DNA from: Spiroplasma gladiatoris
GTDB taxonomy: Bacteria; Bacillota_I; Bacilli_A; Mycoplasmatales; Mycoplasmataceae
NCBI RefSeq assembly: GCF_004379335.1
Contig: NZ_CP038013.1
Coordinates: forward strand, 558,001 to 622,000
Direction of reading: 5' to 3'
Length of the DNA stretch: 64,000 bases
Below, in pieces: positions 8,967 through 19,351 of this stretch. The number at the start of each line of letters is the position of its first letter. The first letter of the stretch is position 1. The notes under the pieces were generated by a model. That model searched no databases. It had not been told where the DNA came from and was given only the letters and a program-made list of their open reading frames with translations. The position numbers were made by a program, and so were the translations under genes.

Positions 8967-10412
8967 ATGAGTTTTAAAAGTTATAATGAGTTTAAAGATT
9001 CTTTATTAAAATATAAAAACAATTTTTATAAAAAAATTAAAATTAATTTATATAAAGAATTTAATTTTTTTTTAACAAAAGATAATGATGAATCATTTAA
9101 TTTTAACAATCAAAGTAGTATTAAAAATGATTTTAGTAACTATTTAACTTTTACTCATAATGAATCTGTTTTTAATGAGTTTACAAAAGACAATTTTAAT
9201 CTAATTACAGACTATATAAATAATTCTATAAAAAAAATTAAAAATAACTACATAAATAAAATTATAATTGTAACTGCAAAAACAGTTTACAAAGATGATC
9301 AAACTATTAACGAACTAATAAATGAGTTAACAAACTTAAATTTTAATATAAAAATAAAAAATTTATCATGATATAAAGAAGATTTTTTTTATGAAAACAT
9401 TTTTAAGAATGTTAATTTAAAAAATAACATATCAAAGTTTGAAAATGTTTTTAGTGAAATTGATGAAAAACTTTTTGAAGATTCGCAAAATATAAAGCTT
9501 AATAAAAACTTTATTGATGTATGAGAAAAAGTTTTTTTAAATAAAGTATTAATGTCTTTTGAAAAATTTACTTTCACTCTTAAAAATTTTGATACAAATT
9601 TTTTTCAAGAAAAAACAAAAAACTTTATAGAAGAACTTAATTCAAATACTATGATTATTTATTTAAATAATCATAGTATAAGTAATTTATTTAAAACTTC
9701 TTTCTTATCTAATCAAGAAACTTTTCAAAAAATTATTGCAAATGATATTCCTATATTTGAAATAGGAGAAGAAGTTGAATATAGTTTAATAAATCCACTA
9801 GTAATTAAAAGATGTGAGAACGTTTTTTTATTCAATAATTATATTAATGATTTTTTAAAAAATAAAAATAATAATGACAATAAACAATTAGATACTTTAA
9901 ACATGTATTGAGAAGATATTTTATCTGAAAAAAATTTAGACTTTGTTAATTTTAATGAAGAAAATAATAACGAAGATTTATTAAAGACAGAAGTTTATGA
10001 AAAAAATTTTGATTTATTAAAATTAGTAAATAAAAAAAAGTTTAAATTAAGTGAGCATATTAATAAATTTTATGACGATTATATTAATGAAGATAAAATT
10101 AAATTATTAGAAAAAACTAAGGAGATGAAAAACATTTTTGAAAATTACAATAGTTTATTTATTGATTCAATCAAAAATATCTCATTAACAGATGAAAATG
10201 TAAACAAGAATAATATAAAAATATTTAGTAATAAATTAAATGAAAAAAGTATTGTTGAGTTTTTTAATTTCTTTATAAATAATAAAAATTCTTTTATAAA
10301 TAAATTAGCAAATAAGTCTTTATCAATGCAAGAATTATTGGAATTATATCAAGTGTATTTAAAAATAAACAGTGTGTTAAAAGAAATTGAATTTATAAAT
10401 ATGTTCTTTTAG
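8967..10412 (+). CDS. Large hypothetical protein between nusB and xseA
   Basis: A 481-residue cytoplasmic protein rich in Asn, Lys, Phe and Ile, with no signal peptide. Residues about 45-85 and 300-400 are predicted charged helices; a more ordered alpha/beta stretch (NKIIIVTAKTVYKDDQ, residues about 93-108, then IDVWEKVFLNKVLMSF) lies between. I do not recognise the family. It begins 13 bases after nusB and ends about 13 before xseA, so it is cotranscribed with the exonuclease VII genes. Confidence 0.65.
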
Positions 10413-10425
10413 AAAGAGGTTGAAT

Positions 10426-11682
10426 ATGTCAATACCTGTGTTAAAAATATCTGAGTTAAATAAAAATATTAAATATTATTTAGAAACAAATCATGCTTTT
10501 AAAAACGTATCTGTAAAAGGTGAGGTTGCAAATTTAACTTATAACAAGTCTGGACATATTTATTTTTCACTTAAAGATAGTGATGCAAAAATAGATTGTG
10601 CTATTTGAAAATCAAATGCTCAAAAGTTTATAGATCTTAATCCTAGTGAAGGTGACGAAATAATTGCACTAGGTTCTCTAAGTTATTATCCACCTTCAGG
10701 TAAAATAACTTTTACAATTGTTGATGTTAAACTTGATGGAGTTGGAGAACTTGCAATTATATATAAGAAAAGAAAAGAAGAGATAGAAAATTTAGGTTGA
10801 ACACTTTTAGAAAATAAAAAACAAATACCTACTAAACCAGAAAATATTGGAATAGTAACAGCTCCAACCGGAGCTGCAATAGAAGATTTAATTTCTACAA
10901 TGAAAAGAAGATATCCGCTTGTAAACATTTATTTATTTCCAGCAATGGTTCAAGGTGAACAAGCTGCTAAAGATATTGCTAATAAAATAAGATTAGCAAA
11001 TAATTTTAGTATTAAACTTGATGTCTTAATTGTTGGTAGAGGTGGAGGAAGTTATGAAGACTTGTGAAGCTTTAATGAAATGGAAGTTTTAAAAGAAATT
11101 TATAACTCTAAAATACCTATCATTTCTGCTGTAGGTCATGAACCTGATAATACATTAGCAGATCTTGTTGCAGATAAACGAGCATCTACTCCAACTGGTG
11201 CAGGAGAAATCGCTACACCTGATAGAGCAAATCTTTTAAAAATATTAGAAAATAAAAGAAAAGAATTTAGTGATATTATTTCTTACAAACTTTCTTTAAC
11301 TAAAAATAATTTAAGTAATCAAAAAGAACATCTAAATAATAATATTAAGAATAAATTTAAGCAAGTTAAAGATATTTTAAATAATTTTCATCTAGGTATA
11401 AATAAAAGTATGAGTACACTAATTAAAATATCTAAAAATGATATTGATCAAAAACAAAAAAGTTTAAGAAATTCATTAGAAAATAGATTAGAATTTACAA
11501 AGAATGATTTAAAAAACTTAAAAGAAAAAATATTATTTTTAAGTCCTCTAAAGCCATTAGAGAAAGGTTTTGTAATTTTAAAACAAAATGAAAAAGTTAT
11601 TTTTTCTGTTAAGAGTGTAAAAAATAACAATGATATAACAGCTATTTTTAAAGATGGAGAGTTAATTTTAAATATAAAATAA
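10426..11682 (+). CDS. xseA: Exodeoxyribonuclease VII large subunit
   Basis: XseA with XseB forms exonuclease VII, which degrades single-stranded DNA from both ends in mismatch and other repair. The 418-residue protein has an N-terminal OB fold ([20 protein letters not shown]), the catalytic domain with [32 protein letters not shown] and [27 protein letters not shown] (written here in parts: [11 protein letters not shown], then [12 protein letters not shown]), and a long coiled-coil tail that binds XseB. Start ATG 10426 follows AAAGAGG; an in-frame TTG at 10420 is less likely. Confidence 0.96.
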
Positions 11683-11697
11683 TTTAAAGGAGAAAAT

Positions 11698-11904
11698 ATG
11701 GAAAACAAAAGTTTTAAAGAGACATTAGAAACTATAAGAAACATTTCAAATAAATTAAACGAACCTTCAACAAGTATGGAAGAAGCAATAGTCCTTTATA
11801 AACAAGGAACCGAAATGATTAAACAAGCAGAAGAACAATTAACAAAAATTGAAGGTGAAGTAAAAAAAGTTTTAGAAAATAATCAGTTAGAAGATTTTAA
11901 ATAA
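11698..11904 (+). CDS. xseB: Exodeoxyribonuclease VII small subunit
   Basis: A 68-residue helical hairpin protein. It shows the family pattern FKETLETIRNISNKLNEP, SMEEAIVLYKQGTEMIKQ and EEQLTKIEGEVKKVL. AAAGGAG stands seven bases before ATG 11698, 15 bases after xseA. It binds the coiled coil of XseA to complete exonuclease VII. Confidence 0.94.
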   Translation: MENKSFKETLETIRNISNKLNEPSTSMEEAIVLYKQGTEMIKQAEEQLTKIEGEVKKVLENNQLEDFK

Positions 11905-11920
11905 AGAATTTGAGGAATAT

Positions 11921-13549
11921 ATGAGATTATCTGAATTAAAAAATTTTAAAAGCTTATTTAATAATTTTAATATAAATGAATTAAATGAACTATGTGAAGA
12001 AATAAGAACATTTTTAAATAACACCTTAAATAAAAAAGGTGGTCATATAGCAAGTAACTTAGGAGTAGTTGAACTAACAGTCGCTCTTTTAAGTTTTTTT
12101 AATTTAGATGAATCAATTATATTATTTGATACAGGTCATCAATCTTATGTTTATAAAATGCTAACTAATCGATTGAAGTTATTTGATAAATTATATGAAT
12201 TTAAAGGTTTATCTAATTTTCAAGAAATCAGTGAAAGTCAATATGATTGAATTTCAAATGGTCATAGTGGAACAGCTTTAGCATATGCTTCTGCATATTC
12301 TTTTTTAAATGCTAAAAAAAATATTATTTCAATTATTGGTGATGCTGCATTTTGTGGATCTTATACAACTTCAAGTCTATTAAACTTAATTAAATCACCA
12401 AACAAAACAATAACTATTATTAATGATAATGATCAATCTATTGGAAATTATGATATTAAAATTAAAGATTTAAAAAGTTATAGTGAATCATTGGGATACA
12501 ATTATTTATATTGTGATAATGGTAATGATTTATTAAAAATATTTAAAATTTTAAAACATGCATCAAGTATCGATAATCACGTAATAATTCATATTAAAAC
12601 AATTAAAGGTTTAAATTATGATAAAAAATTTGAATTAAGTTTTAATCATACCATTAAAGAAGATGTTAGTAAAAGTTATCAAATATTAGTAGCTAATCAA
12701 ATTGAGCAAGTATTTGATAAAGATTCTATTTTAATTTGTCCTGCTATGTTAAACTCAAGTTGTTTTTCTAATCTAAAGACAAACTGACCAAAAAATGTAT
12801 TTGATTGTGGAATTAACGAAGAAGTTTGTGCGTTAATGGCATCTGGATTTGCTAAACTTAATAAAAAAGTGTACATATCAGTTTATTCAACTTTTTTTCA
12901 GAGAATGTTTGATCAACTAATACATGACATTGTAAGAAATAATTGAAATATAACTTTTCTTATCGATAGGGCAGGTTTAAATTACAGTGGGGGAGTTAGT
13001 CACCATGGAATTTATGATGTAGGGGTAGCAAATCTGTTTAATAATAGTTTAATATATCAACCTTTTTTAAAAAAAGATATTTTAAAGATAAAAGATTTAG
13101 TATCAAATAACAATAATTTACTTTTTATTCGTTATGAAAAAGCAAATGTTTGTGATATTGACTTAGATTTTGATAATAATGAAATGTGAATAGAATTAAT
13201 TTATAATAAAAATAATAAAAAAACTTTAATTACATATGGAACTCAGTTAGAAGAATTTTATTACGCCATAAAAAACAATAATTTAAATATAAATCTTGTT
13301 AATGCTAGGTATGTAAATCATATTGATAAAATTATAATTGCAAAACATCAAAAGAATAATTTATTTATATATGAGCAAATAATTAATGACAATAATTTAG
13401 CTTATAAAATAAAAAGAGAATTTAAAGACATTAATGTTAAAAATTTTTATATAAAAAATCCAATAATTGGACATGGAAAAAAAAATGATGTGCTTCAAGA
13501 GTTGGGATTGGACACAAAATTTGTATTGAATTTTATAAATAAAAACTAA
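11921..13549 (+). CDS. dxs: 1-deoxy-D-xylulose-5-phosphate synthase-like enzyme
   Basis: Dxs condenses pyruvate and glyceraldehyde-3-phosphate to 1-deoxyxylulose-5-phosphate with thiamine diphosphate; the product feeds isoprenoid, thiamine or pyridoxal synthesis. The 542-residue protein shows DTGHQSYVYKMLTNR, NGHSGTALAYASAYS, IGDAAFCGS with INDNDQSI (cofactor motif, with GDA where GDG is usual), GINEEVCALMASGFA (keeps the catalytic Glu of GIAEQHA but not the His), YSTFFQRMFDQLIHDI and DRAGLNYSGGVSHHGIYDVG. It is about 80 residues shorter than bacterial Dxs, mainly at the C-terminus. Most mollicutes lack the rest of the MEP pathway, so the real product use is uncertain. No other MEP gene is in the window. 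AGGAATAT precedes ATG 11921. Confidence 0.82.
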
Positions 13550-13579
13550 AAATAAATGCAATTAAATGCATTTATTTTT
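13549..13579 (+). terminator. Hairpin at the dxs/unknown-gene junction
   Basis: Inverted repeat AAAATAAATGCA / TGCATTTATTTT with T-rich end. It starts at the dxs stop codon. It may end or weaken transcription inside the operon; the next gene has its own strong Shine-Dalgarno. Confidence 0.6.
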
Positions 13580-13598
13580 AAAAAAAGAAAGGAATCTT

Positions 13599-15026
13599 AT
13601 GCAACAAATCAAAGAAAAAAATTATTTTTTAGAAAAGCTATTAAAAGACAGAGAAATAAATGATTTGTTAAATAAGCAAACTTCTAAAGAAGACAAAGAT
13701 TTTTTAGAAAATTTAAATGAAATTAGAAAAATTCTACATATCAAAGAAAAAGCTGATAAAAAAATATATGAAGAATATAATAGATTAATAATAATTCCAA
13801 CTGGAAGTGAAGAAACACTTGTAAGAGAATTACATCAATTCAATAAAGCTATGTATAAAAGTTATCCAGAACATTATACTCTAGATATTCCAACTCCAGA
13901 AGGAAAGCAACCTTTTGTTGTTAAAAAGAAACCTAATAAAATTGAAATACCAAAAAATATTTTAAACTTATCTAATCCTTATAAACAAGAATCAAGTTTA
14001 GAGTTAACAAATACAGAACAACAATTGGATAATGATATTGATTTACTAAAAGAAATTTTTAATAAAAATTTTTATTATGCAAATAAAAATTTAAATGTTG
14101 CTTTAAGTAATTTAGATGTAGTCACAGGATTTTTAAATTCATTTATAAATATAAAAAAGATAATAGAAGAAAAAAATATTTTGACCATTAATGAATTATT
14201 AGATCAAGAAAATTATTTACAAATAAAAACTACTATTAAAAAATTTATTTATATTTTAAAAAATAATCTCGATAATACAATAATCTTAAAAAAAGAATTA
14301 AATAATACAAAAAAAATATTTGAAACAATTAATATTAAAAATATTAAAGAGAAAACATTTTATAATAACAATAAAGAAATATTAATTGCAAATGAAAATA
14401 ATAACGAAGATAATAAAATTATTATAAAAAAAATATTACAGATAATTAGTAATTATGAAAATTCTTTAATAGAAGATAATAGCATAGAAAATGTTAATAC
14501 AAATATCGAAAGAGCAAATACTGTTTTAGATAATTGTTACAAAGTTATTAATTTTATAGAAAGTATGCAAAACAAAAACTTTAATAATAAAGTTGTTGAA
14601 AATAATAAATGATCTTTATGGGCGAATGATTTAGATGAAAAAATAAATGAAAAAAAATTACAAGAAAATATTTTAAAAGATAGTAATGAAATATTTGTAA
14701 AAGATGAAGAAGAAAGAATAAGTCAACTAAATGAAATAAAAAAAGAATTAATAAATGGTAATTACTCAAAATTAAAATTATCAAAAACAATGAATATAAC
14801 GTGTTCGAAATACATGAAAAAACTAGAAATTTTAAAAAAGGGATTTGAAAAAACTTATGGATCTGAACTTTTCAAAAAAATAAGAGACTTAGTTGTTCGA
14901 GAAGGAACAATTTATAAAAATATAGATTCTAATAACGAAATAAAAAGACTTAACAATAAGAAACTAAAACTTAAAAAAGCTATTATCAAAAAACAAAAAA
15001 TTAAAGATTGATTTAGTTTAAAATAG
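13599..15026 (+). CDS. Hypothetical helical cytoplasmic protein
   Basis: A 475-residue, Asn/Lys/Ile-rich protein without signal peptide or membrane helix. Ordered blocks are RLIIIPTGSEETLVRELHQF (about residues 64-83), a long helical centre, and a basic C-terminal part (SKYMKKLEILKKGFEKTYG, then RDLVVREGTIYKNID). A longer in-frame ATG at 13566 lies inside the upstream hairpin; AAAGAAAGGAATC before ATG 13599 fixes the start. It ends seven bases before tlyA. The family is unknown to me; the C-terminal RDLVVREGTIYKNI resembles helix-turn-helix-like stretches only weakly. Confidence 0.65.
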
Positions 15027-15033
15027 GAGAATT

Positions 15034-15858
15034 ATGAAAGAAAGATTAGATCAAATATTGCTTAATAAAAACTTATTTGAGAATAGAAATAAAGCTAGAA
15101 GTTATATAATCGATGGAAAAGTTCTTGTTAATAATGAAAAAATAACTAAACCCGGAACCATGTATGATCATGAAAAAATAGTTTTAAAAATTCTTAGAGA
15201 AGAAAAAGAATATGTCAGTAGAGCTGGTAAAAAATTAGAAAAAGCAATCACAAAATGAAACATAGATTTAAAAGATAAAGTTTGTTTAGATATAGGCAGT
15301 TCTACTGGTGGTTTTACTGACTGTTGTTTAAACTTTAATGCATCTTTCGTTTATGCAGTTGATGTTGGAACAAATCAATTAGATTGAAAATTAAGGTCTA
15401 ATAAAAATGTTAAAGCTATGGAAAAAACTAATTTTAGAAATGTTGATAAAAGTTTTTTTGATAAGAAAATTGATTTTTTTTGTTGTGATGTAAGTTTCAT
15501 CTCTGTTGAAAAAATTCTAAAACCTTTAGAAACTATTGTTGAAGAAAACGTTAAGGGAGTAATTTTAATTAAACCACAATTTGAGTCAGATAAAGAAGAC
15601 GTAAAAAATGGAAAAATAAATTCAAAGTTAGTTCATAAAAAAAGCATTAATAGAGTTATAGAATATTGTAATAAGTATAATTTTTTTATTAATGATATTA
15701 GTTATTCACCAATATTAGGAAATAAGAAAAAAAATATCGAATATCTTTGCTATATAAAAAAATTAAATAATAATATAAATAATAATATAAATCAAAATTA
15801 TATAAGTAATTTAGTTGATGAATGTTGAGGATATTTTAAGGATTTAGAAAATGAATAA
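15034..15858 (+). CDS. tlyA: TlyA-family rRNA methyltransferase (hemolysin A family)
   Basis: TlyA proteins 2'-O-methylate rRNA with S-adenosylmethionine. The 274-residue protein has an N-terminal S4 RNA-binding domain (MKERLDQILLNKNLFENRNK, GKVLVNNEKITKPG) and an FtsJ-like methyltransferase domain (YVSRAGKKLEKAI, CLDIGSSTGGFTDCCL, VYAVDVGTNQL, FFCCDVSFISVEKIL, GVILIKPQFES). A low-complexity run of Asn and Ile near the end (about residues 248-258) is a local AT expansion. It overlaps dinB by eight bases, so the two are translationally coupled. Confidence 0.92.
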
Positions 15859-17167
15859 AAGTAAAGTAATTTTTTTATTAGATATGGATGCTTTTTATGC
15901 AAGTTGTCATATTGCACAAAATCCAAATTTAAAAGATAAAGTTGTTGTTGTTGCTTCACCAAATAGAAGAGCTATAATTACTACAGCTAGTTACAAGGCA
16001 AGAAGTTTTGGAATAAAAGCTGGTATGCCACTTTTTAAAGCAGAAGAACTTTGTAAAGATGTTTATCAAATTGATAGTGATTTTGCATTATATATTAAGT
16101 ACTCACAAATGGTTTTTGATATAATTTACAAAAACTTTTCTAAAAAAATTGAGGTTGCTTCGATTGATGAATGTTACATTGATGTTACACATGTTTGAAA
16201 AAAATATAAAACTGTAAAAAATTGTGCAACTGTTTTAAAAGATTTGATTTATAAAGAAACAGGATTAACTTGTTCTATAGGAATAAGTGTTAATAAATTT
16301 TTAGCTAAATCTTGTGTTGATTTTAATAAACCAAATGGAGTTTCAATACTACTTCCTGATAAAATTAAAGAAGTTTTATGACCCATGCCTGTAAAAGAAA
16401 TGTTTATGGTAGGTAGTGCTACTGAAGAAATTTTGAATAATAATGAAATTTATACTATTCAAGACTTAGCAAAAAGTGATGTAAACAAAATTTATAAAAT
16501 TTTAGGAAAAAGAGGTTTAACACTATTCTTATGAGCTAATGGTGGTGGAGATAATAATGTTGAAAGTGATGAAAATGAATTTAGATCAATCGGAAATGAA
16601 TTTACTTTAAACTACACTACAGCAGATATTGATGAAATTGAAGAAATGATTTATGAATTAAGTTTAAAAGTTTGTGATCGTGCAAAAAAAAGATTTTTAA
16701 AAGGTAAAACAATAAGTATTGTTTTAAAATATGAAAAAAATAAAGATACAACTTTTAATAAAAAAGAACATAAAAAACATAGAAATCATCAATCTAGTTT
16801 AGAAATTCCTACTAACGAACACGAAGTAGTATATTCTGTTGCTAAAAAATGTTTTTATGATGTATGAACAGGTGATCCTATTTTATTAATTGGTGTGAGA
16901 TTAGCTAATATGATTGATGATATAAACGATAAAAAGCAATTAAAAATTGAAGATATTAATTTATATGAAAGAGTGAATCTTAATGATATTCAAAAAATAA
17001 TTTATGATCTTGAGTTAAAATTTGGAAATAAAAATATTTTTACTGGTGATAAACTAATAAAGTATAATCAAAAAAATAGAGGGCAAAGCAAGTATTTAGA
17101 AGATGATGATGTCCATCTATCTAACAAACAAGTCATTGAAAAGTGAAAAACAAAAAAGAAAGACTAA
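15851..17167 (+). CDS. dinB: Y-family DNA polymerase IV (DinB)
   Basis: DinB copies past damaged template bases. The 438-residue protein has the palm motifs FLLDMDAFYASCH (first metal ligand Asp) and VASIDECYIDVT (catalytic Asp-Glu), the fingers block RRAIITTASYKARSFGIKAG, SIGISVNKFLAKSCVDFNKP (palm/thumb), a helix-hairpin-helix thumb and the little-finger domain from about residue 255. No clear sliding-clamp QxxLF-type end is visible; the C-terminus is basic (KTKKKD). Start ATG 15851 lies inside the end of tlyA. Confidence 0.95.
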
Positions 17168-17184
17168 ATAGGGGAGGTTATAAT

Positions 17185-17838
17185 TTGAATAGTCCACAAA
17201 TAGATGACATTATTTTAGAGTTAAGTTCAATTCATCATCAACTCAATATATTATTATTTAACAACACATTAAAAAAAATCAAAATTAATGTTGCTGACAA
17301 TATTAGAGCTAAAAATAAATTAACAAAAGGGCATTTTGAAGCTTTTAGTAACTGAGAAGATAGTGGGATGCAAATTACAATATGAACTTTATCTTTAAAC
17401 GGAGACCCCTACTCTGTTATTGAAGTATTAATTCACGAAATGATACATCAATGAAATTTTCAAAATAGTATTAAAGATGTAGAAAATAATGGTAGACATA
17501 ATAAAAATTTCAGAGATACAGCTTTAAAATATGGTTTAGAACTGCCAAAAACTATTAGAGGAAAAGGTACCAATGATCATGGAAAAGGTTTTAATCGTAC
17601 TACTTTATCTAATTATTTAAGAGATATCATTAAAAACAAACTTGATTTTAATTGAAAAGTTTTAGAATTTAAACATAAATATGCAATAAATTACTCACCT
17701 ACAAATTATAAAAAAAGATATCGATATAATTGTTTATGTAATAGTAGGGATAAAAATACTTACATGGTTAAATTCACAAGTAGTATTCTTCTAAATATTA
17801 AATGTTTAGACTGTAATAATATTTTTAAAGTAGATTAA
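17185..17838 (+). CDS. SprT-like zinc metalloprotease (TTG start)
   Basis: A 217-residue SprT-domain protein. The core has VIEVLIHEMIHQW (H84, E85, H88) and GRHNKNFRD (H105), the HExxH...H layout of SprT/Spartan proteins, followed by a C-terminal zinc ribbon (CLC ... CLDC). Eukaryotic Spartan degrades proteins cross-linked to DNA; the bacterial role is little known. I chose TTG 17185 because GGGGAGG stands eight bases before it and the protein then begins at the first ordered helix; no ATG fits. It follows dinB by 17 bases, which suggests a shared role at damaged DNA. No membrane helix or signal, so it acts in the cytoplasm. Confidence 0.85.
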
Positions 17839-17840
17839 AT

Positions 17841-17872
17841 AATAAAGTGTATATCACAATATACACTTTATT
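17841..17872 (+). terminator. Terminator of the nusB-dinB-SprT operon
   Basis: A perfect 12-bp inverted repeat (AATAAAGTGTAT / ATACACTTTATT) with an 8-base loop. Confidence 0.8.
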
Positions 17873-17951
17873 AAATGCTTTACTTATTAAAGATTTTAAT
17901 GTATTATAATCTCAATAAATACTATAATTGAACACTAGAATGGAGAATTTT

Positions 17952-18704
17952 ATGCCCCAATTTTCACCTAAGTTTTGCCCTATTCACTTGAAAATACATG
18001 TATGTGATAATCAAGATATTTCAAAAAAAATTATAGAAATTGAAGGTGATTTAGGTGCTAAAGTTAGAAGATTACACGGAACTCAAACAGAAGAAGAAAT
18101 TGCTTTGGAAGCTAAGAAACGTAAAAAACATCAAAACGCACCAGGTAGTTTGGGAGATATATTAGCTAAAGCAAAAGCTAAAGTTGCTGCTGAAAAGGCA
18201 AAATTTGCACAAGATAATAAAGATGATATAAATGAAGATAACACTATTAGCGAAGCAGAAATCGGTGATAGAATGGCTGCTTTAAGAGCAAAAGCAATGT
18301 CTGGAGGAACACAAACAACAAGTGAGTTAAACGAACACATACCCCCTATCGATCAATCTGAGACCAGTGGAATATCTAAAATTATAGATAAAGCAAAACA
18401 ACACCAAAAAGAGAATTTTTCGTGTGAATATAAGGTGCCAGAGCGCTCTAAAACGGGAGAAAAAAAAGATAATTCTACTAAAGAAGTTAAAAAATATGAT
18501 GATTTTTTTGAAGTTAATGAAGATACAGAATTGAATCAAAGCAATAATGATCTATTAGAATCAAAAAATCAAGGCGAAAAATTGTTTACATATGAAGAAA
18601 CTCATGAGTTAATTCAATCAGCTGTTGAAAAAGCTTTAGAACAAGTTGGTATTGTTAAACCTAAATCTTCACCTAAACCAAGAAAAAAAACCACTAAAGA
18701 ATAA
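17952..18704 (+). CDS. Hypothetical protein with N-terminal zinc knuckle and charged coil
   Basis: A 250-residue soluble protein. Residues 8-18 read FCPIHLKIHVC, a compact CxxHxxxHxC that could bind one zinc. A Lys/Glu/Ala-rich coiled region follows (LGDILAKAKAKVAAEKAKF, about residues 70-88), then an acidic low-complexity linker, a short helix YEETHELIQSAVEKALEQVG and a basic tail (KPKSSPKPRKKTTKE). GGAG before ATG 17952 sets the start; TATAAT at 17905-17910 is a likely -10 box. Terminators flank it, so it is a single-gene unit. Base use is less AT-rich than its neighbours. The layout resembles a nucleoid or RNA-associated protein, but no family is recognised. Confidence 0.7.
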   Translation: MPQFSPKFCPIHLKIHVCDNQDISKKIIEIEGDLGAKVRRLHGTQTEEEIALEAKKRKKHQNAPGSLGDILAKAKAKVAAEKAKFAQDNKDDINEDNTISEAEIGDRMAALRAKAMSGGTQTTSELNEHIPPIDQSETSGISKIIDKAKQHQKENFSCEYKVPERSKTGEKKDNSTKEVKKYDDFFEVNEDTELNQSNNDLLESKNQGEKLFTYEETHELIQSAVEKALEQVGIVKPKSSPKPRKKTTKE

Positions 18705-18732
18705 AAAACATATTTTAAAAATGTGTTTTTTA
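18703..18732. terminator. Bidirectional terminator before coaE
   Basis: Inverted repeat AAAAAACATA / TGTGTTTTTT between two convergent genes; the coaE stop lies in its outer arm. Confidence 0.7.
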
Positions 18733-19302
18733 TTTAATTTTTTCAATCAATTCATCAATTTTTTTGTAAAAAGTTGTCTTATTATGATTATTTACTAATG
18801 TGTAATCAAATTCCATATTTTTAAGTTTTTCTTTTTGATACTTAGTAATTGATTTTATTTCTTCAAACTCACGATTATCTCTTTTTTTTACACTATCTAA
18901 ACGTTGACTTTCACTTTTTGTTAATAAAATTGTTTTATTGAATTTTATATCTAAACCATTTATCATAGCAGCTTCTACAAAAATAATTTCATAATTATTC
19001 TTTTTTCCTTTAATTATTTCTTTTATTTTTAAAGTTATTAAAGGTCACATAATTGCTACAAATTTATCATTAATTTCAGGATTATTAAATACGGTATTTC
19101 TTAATTTATCTTTATCAATAATATTATTTGTTAAACATTCTGGAATGTTAGTTTTTAAGAAACTTAATACATTTTTTTCATACAAAACATGCTTACTTAT
19201 TTCATCAGCTTCAATAACAAAAAAGTTTGGTTTAGTTTTTAAATAATTTATCATAGTAGTTTTGCCACTACCTATATAACCGCATATACCTATTAATTTC
19301 AA
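18730..19302 (-). CDS. coaE: Dephospho-CoA kinase
   Basis: CoaE phosphorylates dephospho-CoA to coenzyme A, the last step of CoA synthesis. The roughly 190-residue protein begins with the P-loop GICGYIGSGKTTM, then VIEADEISKHVL (the D-A/E-D substrate block), the lid region and a C-terminal DYTLVNNHNKTTFYKKIDEL as in family members. The start is inferred: the AGAGGTGG site stands six bases before TTG 19302, giving (M)KLIGICG as in homologues; TTG 19305 and GTG 19311 are in-frame alternatives. It is weakly conserved in the middle but complete. Confidence 0.87.
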
Positions 19303-19321
19303 CAAACCCACCTCTTTATAA

Positions 19322-19349
19322 AAAAAATCATTTTATTAAAATGATTTTA
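19322..19349 (-). terminator. Terminator between the 20.9-kb membrane protein gene and coaE
   Basis: Inverted repeat AAAATCATTTT / AAAATGATTTT followed on the minus strand by eight T. Confidence 0.75.
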
Positions 19350-19351
19350 CA

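Noticed and set aside
13566-13598. Upstream ATG for the 475-residue gene
   Set aside because: It lies within a terminator-like hairpin with no ribosome site; ATG 13599 has a strong one.
17185-17838. Grouping the SprT-like protease with the two surface metalloproteases because all have HExxH
   Set aside because: The SprT protein is cytoplasmic with HExxH...H and a zinc ribbon; the others are exported and carry EFFAE-type motifs.
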